Assembly (NCBI GenBank): GCA_965279065.1
Contig: OZ257134.1
Location: forward strand, 4,030,001-4,094,000
Source of the DNA: JAKAXS01 sp965279065
Lineage (GTDB): Bacteria > Pseudomonadota > Alphaproteobacteria > Rhizobiales > Hyphomicrobiaceae
Direction of reading: 5' to 3'
Length of the DNA stretch: 64,000 nucleotides
A model generated the notes under the pieces. It saw nothing but the letters and a program-made list of their open reading frames with translations. It had not been told where the DNA came from and made no database searches. Below, one piece after another: positions 24,349-32,099 of the stretch; position 1 is the stretch's first letter, and the number at the start of each line of letters is the position of its first letter. The translations under genes and the position numbers were made by a program.

Positions 24349-25941
24349 CTATGAATCGGAGCCGCCGCCGCGCCCCATGGCGGCCTTCATCGCACCAAGC
24401 CGGAACGCCCCCGAGAGGTGCGTTGCTGCAAAGTAGACGATTAGCCCCGCCCCGATCAGCACGGCGAGCGCACCCGCGCGGATGACGAACGGATGATGCG
24501 GACCGAGCCAGGCCGCCAGCAATTGTGCGCCGATCAGGAGTGCCGCGCCCATGATCACGCTTGACAGCACGATAAGCGGTAGCGATTTGCGCAGCCGGGC
24601 ATCGATCGTGAAATGCTTCTGAGATCGCAGCCCCCACCACAACATGATGGCGTTCATCCACCCGCCCAGTGTCGTGGCCACCGCGATGCCGAGATGCGGC
24701 ATCATGCCCAGGTGCCGGAACAGGAAGAACAGGCCGATCGATCCCAGCGTATTGGCCGTCAGGCTGATCACCGCGTAGCGCATCGGTGTCTTGGTATCCT
24801 CGCGCGCAAAGTACGCCGGCGAGAACACCTTGATGAGCACGAACGCCGGCAGCCCGAGTGCAAAGATCGCCAGCGCGTTGGCTGTGTTCGGCGTGTCGGT
24901 CGCGGTGAAAGCGCCGCGCTCGTACAGCACCGACACAATGGAGTGCGGAATAACCGCCAGCGCCACGGCGGCCGGCACCGTCAGCAGCATGGCGAACTCC
25001 AGGGAGCGGTTCTGGCTGTCCATGACCGCCGCGTCATTGCCGGCGCGCAGATGTCGTGACATCTCCGGCAGCAGCACCACGCCGATCGCAATGCCGACGA
25101 TCGCCAGCGGCAGCTCGTAGATTCGGTCGGCATAATAGAGATGCGAAACCGCGCCGTCCTGTAGCGATGCGATCACCGTGCCGATGACGATGTTGAGCTG
25201 AGTGATGCCGCCGGCGATGATGCCCGGAATTCCCAGCGTCACCAGCCGCTTCATGTTGTCCGACCAGCGCGGCCACCTGAGCGACATGGGAAAGCCGGCC
25301 CGACGGATGCCCCACACGAGCAGCGCGAGCTGCAGGAACCCGGCGATGAAGACGCCCCACGCCTGGATGAAGCCTGCAGCCGGTTCGTTGCGATAGCCGA
25401 GCCCGATCGATAGCAGCATGGCGGCCGCCAGCACCAGATTGAGCACGATCGAGACCGACGAGCTCTCCACGAACCGGCCGAACGTGTTCAACACGCCCGA
25501 CAGCAGCGCCACCAGCGACATGCACAGGAGGTAGGGGAACGTGATCTGCGTCAGCAGCACCGCCAGATCGTACTTCTCCGGTGTATCGGCGAAGCCTGGC
25601 GCCAGCAGGTGCATGAGCCAGGGCATCGAGATCATGCAGACGGCCGACAGCAGTACGAGGACGAACACCAGGCCCGCCATCGCCTCCTCGGCGAAGGCGC
25701 GGGCCGCCGGCGTCCCCTCACCCTCCAGCTTGCCGGCAAACAGCGGAATGAAAGCCGAGTTGAACGCCCCCTCGCCGAACAGCCGTCGGAACAGGTTCGG
25801 AAAGCGGAACGCGACGAAGAACGCGTCGGCCACGAAGCCCGTGCCCAGCACGGCCGCCGCCAGAATGTCGCGCACGAAGCCCAGAACTCGGCTCAGCAGC
25901 GTCAGGCCACCCACCGTGGCAAAGGACTTGTAGAGTTTCAT
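24349..25941 (-). CDS. murJ: Lipid II flippase MurJ
   Basis: A 530-residue inner-membrane protein with about 14 hydrophobic segments that moves the peptidoglycan precursor lipid II to the periplasm. The start is the ATG at 25941 (MKLYKSFATVGGLTLLSRVL), where homology begins; a TTG at 25977 would add 12 residues. LGFVRDILAAAVLGTG, FVAFRFPNLFRRLFGEGAFN and YFAREDTKTPMRYAV are the conserved parts, with Arg and Asp residues typical of the central cavity. Conserved neighbour of trpS and of glnD/mutS in Hyphomicrobiales. Confidence 0.95.
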   Translation of the reverse strand: MKLYKSFATVGGLTLLSRVLGFVRDILAAAVLGTGFVADAFFVAFRFPNLFRRLFGEGAFNSAFIPLFAGKLEGEGTPAARAFAEEAMAGLVFVLVLLSAVCMISMPWLMHLLAPGFADTPEKYDLAVLLTQITFPYLLCMSLVALLSGVLNTFGRFVESSSVSIVLNLVLAAAMLLSIGLGYRNEPAAGFIQAWGVFIAGFLQLALLVWGIRRAGFPMSLRWPRWSDNMKRLVTLGIPGIIAGGITQLNIVIGTVIASLQDGAVSHLYYADRIYELPLAIVGIAIGVVLLPEMSRHLRAGNDAAVMDSQNRSLEFAMLLTVPAAVALAVIPHSIVSVLYERGAFTATDTPNTANALAIFALGLPAFVLIKVFSPAYFAREDTKTPMRYAVISLTANTLGSIGLFFLFRHLGMMPHLGIAVATTLGGWMNAIMLWWGLRSQKHFTIDARLRKSLPLIVLSSVIMGAALLIGAQLLAAWLGPHHPFVIRAGALAVLIGAGLIVYFAATHLSGAFRLGAMKAAMGRGGGSDS

Positions 25942-25995
25942 GGCCAGGGAAGTACTCGACCCCGCTGGCGGGAGCAAGGTGGCTCAGCGTCTCGA

Positions 25996-26027
25996 ACAGA
26001 AAAGGGGCAGACCGATCGGCCTGCCCC
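25996..26027 (-). terminator. Rho-independent terminator after the TPR-GT41 gene
   Basis: GGGGCAG-a-CCGATCGG-c-CTGCCCC (26004-26027 on the plus strand) forms a long stem and, read leftwards, is followed by TTTTCTGTT. It ends the mutS-glnD-TPR transcript and shows that murJ is transcribed separately. Confidence 0.85.
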
Positions 26028-26058
26028 CAAATAATCGAGAAGCGTACCCGCGCGAGTC

Positions 26059-29000
26059 TTATGACACCGCCGGAGCCAGCTTGACCGCCAGAACTTCCAT
26101 CGACGACCGGTAGCGGTCGCTCACGGTATATTCGATGGGCGTCAGGCCGTACTGCGCCAGAAGGTCGTAGAGCCGCTGCCGCGTGAAATGGTGATACGTC
26201 TCGAGGTCCGTCCAGAACGGGTTCTTCTGCTGCTTGTCCATAATGCGCCAGAGCGCGGTATCCATGTTCGGCATGGTCAGAAACAGGGCGCCGTTCGGCG
26301 CCAGCAGTCGCGACGCCTGTTCGATAGCCGACCCCGGGAACGGCACGTGCTGCAGCACGTTCGTCATGCTGATGACGCTGCAGGCCTTCGTCGGCGCATA
26401 CTGCTCGATGCACAGTTGATGCGCTTCGATATTGAATTCCTTCATCGCCTTGACATTGTCGCCGCGGATATCGAGGCCGACGGCGTGATAGCCGAATTCA
26501 TGGGCGGTAAACAGCAGCGACCCGTTGCCGAATCCGACGTCGAGCCAAATGCCCTTGGGAGCGATCTGCGCCACTCGTTGCACGATTTTGGAATAGGCCA
26601 GTCTCTGGCGCTCGGCGTCGTAACCGGCGAGTTCGGCCGTGGGCGTCTTGGGATAGAGGAGTTCGTAAGCCTCCTCGCTGTAGTAGCCGGCGGCAAACAC
26701 ATGGCGACAGCTGCGGCACAGGCACCAGGGCAGCGTCGGCGGCAGCTGAGGCTTGTAGAGTGGGTGCCGCGCGATGTCGGATGCGCCGAGCGAGCCGATA
26801 TCATCGCCGTAGCACAGCGGGCAGAACTCGTAGTTCACCCTGGCGTCGATATAGGCCGTCTCGGCGGAAGCTTGCGGCGCAGCGTCCAGCAGGTCTGTCG
26901 TCATCATCGGGGCCTCCGCGGCATTGTCTGAATGTAATGAGGGATGCGCCGGCAGCTCGCGGACGGCGAACGCCTCCGGGGCCTGGCCGTCGCTGTAAAG
27001 TGCTGCCATCTTGAGATACGCGCGTTCAAGGTCTCGCGTGTACTCCGCGATGTCGAACAGCGGCGTGCGGGCGACGTCCTGCAGCCGGTCGCGATAACCG
27101 CACAACAGCTCAGGGTTCTGCGCCAGTTCGAGTGCAAGCGTCTCGTAGGCGTTCAGGTCCGAGACCACCAGTTCGGGTAGTCCCCCAGCGGTCAGAATGC
27201 TGCCTGCGACGCGCGAGGCAAACGTCCCACCGGCACACGTCAGCAGCGGTAATCCCGCCCACAACGACTCGCTGGCCGTCGTGTGTGCCGTGCAGGGATA
27301 GGAATCCAGGAACAGGTCAGCCAGTGCCATGCGCGCGATGTGCGTCGGAATGCTGACGATCGGCGCGAATATGATGCGATCGGCATCGATGCAGCAGGCA
27401 CTTGCCTCCTGCCGGATGTTTTTCTTGACCGTATCGGTCGCGCTCAGGATCCACAGCACGGATCCAGGCACCTGATCGAGCAGTCGCATCCAGATTGCGA
27501 AGACGTCGCGCGTCAGCTTGTTGATGTTGTTGAAGCTGCAGAAGACGAAGCCATCCGACGGCAATCCGTAGTCTTCCCGCCGCGTCAGGTACGGATCGAC
27601 GGCCCGCTGCGTATCGTTGGGCTGGTAGCAGTGCGGCAGCTGCACGAGCTTTTCGCTGTAGAACGCCTGATGCTCGAACGGCGTCAGGAATTCGTCGCCG
27701 ATGATATAGTCGACATACTTGGCCCCGAGCGTCCCGGGATAGCCCAGAAAGTTCACCTGAATAGGCGCCGGCTGATGCACCAGCACCGTGCTGCGTGACC
27801 CCTGCGTGTAACCCTTCAGGTCGATCAGGATGTCGATCTCGTCTCGGGCGATGATCGCTGCGGTTTCCTCGATCGAGCACAGGTTGACGTCCGTGAACCT
27901 GTCGAAGGCATCCTGCAGCCGGCGCCGGAACGCGCTCTGGTCGTCGGCACTGTAGCAATAGGCGTAGATCTCGAAGTGCGTCCGGTCGTGACGTTCGATC
28001 AATTCGCTCATCAGCGAAGCGGTCGCATGGTCGCGATAGTCGTTCGACAGGTAGCCGATCCTGAGGCGCTTGTTCAGCACCCGGCCCGCACTGAGCGGCA
28101 CGGCGTGCGTATTCGTCGCCGTAATGCGCTTTTGAAAGATCTCGGCGCAGCGCAGCTGGTTGGCTGCCGAACCGGCCGGCTCCGGAATCGAGATCATATG
28201 GAAGGGGCCAGAGATCGCCTCCGTCTCCAGCATGAAGTCGACGATCTCGCGCTGGGCCTCGTCCAGGCCCTCCCAGTCGGCCAGCAGTTGGCGGATCTGG
28301 CAGATGTCGAGCTTCAGCGTGTGCAAATCGGGATCCAGCGCCAGCGCCTTGCGCGCAGATTCCAGCGCCCCCTCGTAGTCCTTGAGGTTCACCAGCGCCA
28401 CGGACAGCAGGGCATGGGCGTTGCCGATCTCCGGCTCGAGCTCGCAATACTTGCGTGCAGCCGTGATCGCGTTTGGATAGTCCTGGATCGCCAGATAGGC
28501 CGTCGTCAGCAAGCGCTGTCGCGCACCGGCTTCGCCGCCGTCACCGTCGATCCTGTCGGCAAGCATCTCGATAACGCCCTTGGCATTACCGCGGTTCAGC
28601 ATCAGTTCGGCGATGCCGGTATCGACTTTGACGTCGAAGTTGGGATCGATGGATTTGGCCTTGAGCAGGCTCGCCAGGCTCTCATCGACATCCTTGGGGG
28701 CCTTGTCGGGCTGCTCGACCAGCGCGGTGCCGAGCGCGACATGGCCGTTCGCCCGCTCCGGAGCGATCGCGATCGCTTTTCTCGCAGCGGCGATCGCTTC
28801 GGGGAAGTTGAGCCGCCGCCGCTGCGCCATGCTCAGATTGCACAACGCTTCGAAATTATCGCCGTCCAGCGCCAGTGCGCGCTCGCATAGCTGGACGCAG
28901 TCGTCGAACTTTTCCGCCTGCACCAGAACGGCAGCGAGGTTGGCAAGGATCGTCGGGTCCTGCCCGTCGCTCTCGCTGGCCCGCCGCAGAAAGTCCTCGG

Positions 29001-29232
29001 CTTCGTCCAGCATCTTCTCGTTGAGCGCGATCAGACCCAGTCCCAGCAGGCTTCCCGCCTGTTCCGGCTCGATTGCCAGCGCCCGCAAGTAGTGCGCCTT
29101 GGCTCCGTCAAGATCGCCGCGAGCATGATGCGCGTAGCCAGCCAGGTAGGACGCGTGCGCGTCGGCCGACGCCACCGCACCCACGCTCCGCTTCCCCATC
29201 GCTGCGGCCGCGCGCCGGTGCTTGCGATTCAT
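26059..29232 (-). CDS. TPR protein with GT41 (O-GlcNAc transferase-like) domain fused to a zinc-ribbon methyltransferase
   Basis: A 1057-residue multidomain protein. Residues about 28-330 are tetratricopeptide repeats (AGYAHHARGDLDGAKAHYL and successors). Residues about 388-740 are a SPINDLY/OGT-type glycosyltransferase: RLRIGYLSNDYRDHA, NFLGYPGTLGAKYVDYI, SFNNINKLTRDVFAIW and HTTASESLWAGLPLLTCAGG (UDP-sugar site). Next comes a zinc ribbon, C804xxC807 and C839xxC842, and then a class I methyltransferase (IWLDVGFGNGSLLFTA near 893, about 890-1050). The ATG at 29232 suits the GGGGGA ribosome site better than the ATG two codons upstream. It probably glycosylates proteins and may methylate the sugar or a related product; that coupling is inference. 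It follows glnD by 54 bases in the same direction. Confidence 0.88.
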   Translation of the reverse strand: MNRKHRRAAAAMGKRSVGAVASADAHASYLAGYAHHARGDLDGAKAHYLRALAIEPEQAGSLLGLGLIALNEKMLDEAEDFLRRASESDGQDPTILANLAAVLVQAEKFDDCVQLCERALALDGDNFEALCNLSMAQRRRLNFPEAIAAARKAIAIAPERANGHVALGTALVEQPDKAPKDVDESLASLLKAKSIDPNFDVKVDTGIAELMLNRGNAKGVIEMLADRIDGDGGEAGARQRLLTTAYLAIQDYPNAITAARKYCELEPEIGNAHALLSVALVNLKDYEGALESARKALALDPDLHTLKLDICQIRQLLADWEGLDEAQREIVDFMLETEAISGPFHMISIPEPAGSAANQLRCAEIFQKRITATNTHAVPLSAGRVLNKRLRIGYLSNDYRDHATASLMSELIERHDRTHFEIYAYCYSADDQSAFRRRLQDAFDRFTDVNLCSIEETAAIIARDEIDILIDLKGYTQGSRSTVLVHQPAPIQVNFLGYPGTLGAKYVDYIIGDEFLTPFEHQAFYSEKLVQLPHCYQPNDTQRAVDPYLTRREDYGLPSDGFVFCSFNNINKLTRDVFAIWMRLLDQVPGSVLWILSATDTVKKNIRQEASACCIDADRIIFAPIVSIPTHIARMALADLFLDSYPCTAHTTASESLWAGLPLLTCAGGTFASRVAGSILTAGGLPELVVSDLNAYETLALELAQNPELLCGYRDRLQDVARTPLFDIAEYTRDLERAYLKMAALYSDGQAPEAFAVRELPAHPSLHSDNAAEAPMMTTDLLDAAPQASAETAYIDARVNYEFCPLCYGDDIGSLGASDIARHPLYKPQLPPTLPWCLCRSCRHVFAAGYYSEEAYELLYPKTPTAELAGYDAERQRLAYSKIVQRVAQIAPKGIWLDVGFGNGSLLFTAHEFGYHAVGLDIRGDNVKAMKEFNIEAHQLCIEQYAPTKACSVISMTNVLQHVPFPGSAIEQASRLLAPNGALFLTMPNMDTALWRIMDKQQKNPFWTDLETYHHFTRQRLYDLLAQYGLTPIEYTVSDRYRSSMEVLAVKLAPAVS

Positions 29233-29286
29233 GAACATCCCCCGTGATTTGGGGGCGGAGTGTCGCGGCTTTGCCGTGCGTGAGCC

Positions 29287-32097
29287 TTACGCGGGCAGCT
29301 TGGCGGGCTGGTCCTTGCCCGCCACGTCGACGACGGCACCCGACAGCACGGCCTCCAACCGCTCGACGATGGTCTTCTGCCGCGCCTCGCTGTCGATCTT
29401 CTTGTTAACAAGATCAGTCACATAGAACACGTCGACGGCCTTCTCGCCATACGTCGTGATGTGCGCGGAGCTGATGTCGAGCGACAGGTCCGACAGGGTC
29501 GACGTGAGGTCATACAACAAGCCGGTCCGGTCGCGGCCCGAGACTTCGATCACCGTGAAGTTGTCCGACAGCGCGTTGTTGATGATCACCTCCGGCTCCA
29601 CCTTGAAGGCGTCGATCCGGCCCGGCATCACGCGCATGTTCGCCAGCATGGTCTTGGCGACCGCCTCGCCCTTAAGCAGCTTGATCATCGTATCGCCGAT
29701 GCGCCGCGCCCGCCGCTCCTCGTCCTCGTCGTTGGCAAAACCGCGCGAGAACAGGAACGTGTCGAGCGCAAAGCCGTCCCGTGTTGTCGTGATGTGCGCC
29801 CCCATGATGTTGGCACCGTTGGCCGCGCAGGCCCCGGCAAATAGAGCCAGCAGCCGAGGATGGTTTGGCGCGTAGACCGTGACTTCCGTGATCGCCGCGA
29901 ACGCGTCGGTGGAAAACTCCGTCGCGACGTTCTGGCCCTCTGCCTCGGCACGCTGGATAAGGCGGGCGTGCTGCACCTGCCGGGCCGCTTCCGTGCGCAG
30001 CCAGTAGTCCGGGAAATAACGCGCGGTGTAGGTCTCGATGGCCGCGTCCGACCAGTCCGGCAGTGCTGCCCGCAACGCGTCCTTGGCCTCTGCCACGCGT
30101 GCGCGCCGCTCCACCTTGGTATGGCCGCCGGCCACCAGCGGCTCCGTCTCGTAGTAGAGCGTGCGCAGCAACTGGCCTTTCCAGCCGTTCCACACGCCCG
30201 GTCCTACGGCACGGATGTCGGCAACGGTCAGCAACAGCAGCAGCTTCAGTCGCTCCGGGCTCTGCACGATGTCGGCGAACTGCCGAACCGTCTTGGGGTC
30301 GGAGATGTCGCGCGTCTGCGCGATCGTGCTCATCGTCAGGTGATTCTCGATCAGCCACGACACGGTTTCCGTCTCCGCTGGCGTCAATCCCAGCTGCGGA
30401 CAGACCTCGCGGGCGATGCGCGCCCCGAGGATCGAGTGATCCTCAACGCGTCCTTTGCCGATGTCGTGCAGGAAGGCCGCGACGTACAGCAGCTTGCGGT
30501 TCTTGATCGTCGGAAAGATCTCGCTCGAGAGCGGCAGCTGCTCTCCGCCCTCGCCGCGTTCGATATAGCTGAGCTGCCCGACGGTGCGGATCAGATGCTC
30601 GTCGACCGTATAGTGGTGGTACATGTTGAACTGCGTCATGCCCACGACATGCCCAAACGCGGGAATGAAGCGCCCGATGACGCCCGCCTCGTTCATGCGC
30701 CGCAGGCTGGCCTCCGGGTTCGTCTTGCCGGTCAGCAGCTCCAGGAAGATGCGGTTCGCCTCCGGATTCTGCCGAAGATTGTCGTCGATCATGCGCAGCG
30801 ACCGCCGGATGCGCCGAATGGCATCCGGATGCAGAAAGGCGTCGTGGCTCTCGGCCTGCGCGAACAGCCGGATGAGATTGACCGGGTCTCGGTCGAACAC
30901 ATCGCGGTCGGCAATGTTCAGTCGACCGTTGTCGATGCGGAAGTCGGTTCGCTCACGCAGCCGTCGCCGGCTGCGCCAGCCCAGCGGTGCCAGCAGGCGG
31001 CTTTTCAGCCCCGGCGACGTCTTCAGCTGCTGCATCTCCAGCGCTGAGCACAGGATCGTCGTCAGGTCGCCGACTTCCTTGGCGATCAGGAAATAGTGCT
31101 TCATGAACCGTTCGACGGCCAGCTGCCCGCGCTGCGCCCGGTAGCCCAAGAGCTCCGCCATCTGCGGCTGCAGGTCGAACGTCAGGCGCTCCTCGGCGCG
31201 TCCGGTGATGAAGTGCAACAGACAGCGCACGCTCCACAGGAAGTCCTCGCACTTGCGGAACGTCGCGACTTCCGACGGTGTGAAGATTCCGGCCTCCACC
31301 GTCGGCGGCCCCACCTCGCCGCCGAACAGGTATTTCGACAGCCAGTGCAGCGCGTGCAGATCGCGCAATCCGCCCTTGCCGTCCTTGACGTTGGGTTCGA
31401 CCCTGTAGCGGCTCTCGCCCATCTTCTTGTGGCGCTCTTCGCGCTCGGCCATCTTGGCGTCGATGAACTTGCGTGCCGTGCCGGAGAACACATCGGCACG
31501 TAGCCTGTCCGACAGTTCCGCGAACAACTGCGCGTCGCCCTGCACCAGCCAGATGTCGACCAGCGCCGTCCGGATCGTCATGTCTGCAAGCGCCATCTTG
31601 AGGCATTGGTCGACATTGCGCGTGGCGTGCCCCACCTTGAAGCCGAGGTCCCAGAGCAGGTAGAGCATGTACTCGGCGACGCTCTCGCCCCACGGCGTCT
31701 GCTTGTAGGGCAGCAGGAACAGCAGATCGATGTCGGAGCCGGGCGCCAGCAATCCGCGTCCGTAGCCACCCGTCGCCACAATCGCCATGCGCTCCGCCTC
31801 GGACGGAATGCTGGCGCGGTAGACGTGATGCACCGTGTAGTCGTAGATCAGCCGGATGAGTTCGTCCTGGAACTTCGCCAGGCCCTCGGCGCAGCGGCGG
31901 CCATTGCCGTCGGCCTCCAGCGTGCGCTGGGCCTGCAGACGGGCATCCTTCACCAGCGACTTGAGACGATCGACCACCAGCCCGCGCGCGTCACCTGCGC
32001 CGTGCGTATTGAACAACGCCGTCAGTTCGACGCGCAGTGCGGTCGGATCAAAATACGGGGAGGGCGCGAAAGTTGAGCTGTCCATGCCGCCGATCAT
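29287..32097 (-). CDS. glnD: Bifunctional PII uridylyltransferase/uridylyl-removing enzyme
   Basis: A 936-residue cytoplasmic nitrogen sensor that adds UMP to PII when glutamine is low and removes it when glutamine is high. Domain order: nucleotidyltransferase (GGYGRGLLAPGSDIDLLF near 106-123, with the two catalytic Asp in SDIDLLF), UTP-linked helical region, HD phosphohydrolase (FLHDIGKGRVEDHS near 540) and two C-terminal ACT domains that bind glutamine (from about 740 and 850, second with VEVSGRDRTGLLYDLTSTL). The start follows mutS by only 2 bases, so the two are probably translationally linked. Confidence 0.96.
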   Translation of the reverse strand: MIGGMDSSTFAPSPYFDPTALRVELTALFNTHGAGDARGLVVDRLKSLVKDARLQAQRTLEADGNGRRCAEGLAKFQDELIRLIYDYTVHHVYRASIPSEAERMAIVATGGYGRGLLAPGSDIDLLFLLPYKQTPWGESVAEYMLYLLWDLGFKVGHATRNVDQCLKMALADMTIRTALVDIWLVQGDAQLFAELSDRLRADVFSGTARKFIDAKMAEREERHKKMGESRYRVEPNVKDGKGGLRDLHALHWLSKYLFGGEVGPPTVEAGIFTPSEVATFRKCEDFLWSVRCLLHFITGRAEERLTFDLQPQMAELLGYRAQRGQLAVERFMKHYFLIAKEVGDLTTILCSALEMQQLKTSPGLKSRLLAPLGWRSRRRLRERTDFRIDNGRLNIADRDVFDRDPVNLIRLFAQAESHDAFLHPDAIRRIRRSLRMIDDNLRQNPEANRIFLELLTGKTNPEASLRRMNEAGVIGRFIPAFGHVVGMTQFNMYHHYTVDEHLIRTVGQLSYIERGEGGEQLPLSSEIFPTIKNRKLLYVAAFLHDIGKGRVEDHSILGARIAREVCPQLGLTPAETETVSWLIENHLTMSTIAQTRDISDPKTVRQFADIVQSPERLKLLLLLTVADIRAVGPGVWNGWKGQLLRTLYYETEPLVAGGHTKVERRARVAEAKDALRAALPDWSDAAIETYTARYFPDYWLRTEAARQVQHARLIQRAEAEGQNVATEFSTDAFAAITEVTVYAPNHPRLLALFAGACAANGANIMGAHITTTRDGFALDTFLFSRGFANDEDEERRARRIGDTMIKLLKGEAVAKTMLANMRVMPGRIDAFKVEPEVIINNALSDNFTVIEVSGRDRTGLLYDLTSTLSDLSLDISSAHITTYGEKAVDVFYVTDLVNKKIDSEARQKTIVERLEAVLSGAVVDVAGKDQPAKLPA

Positions 32098-32099
32098 TT

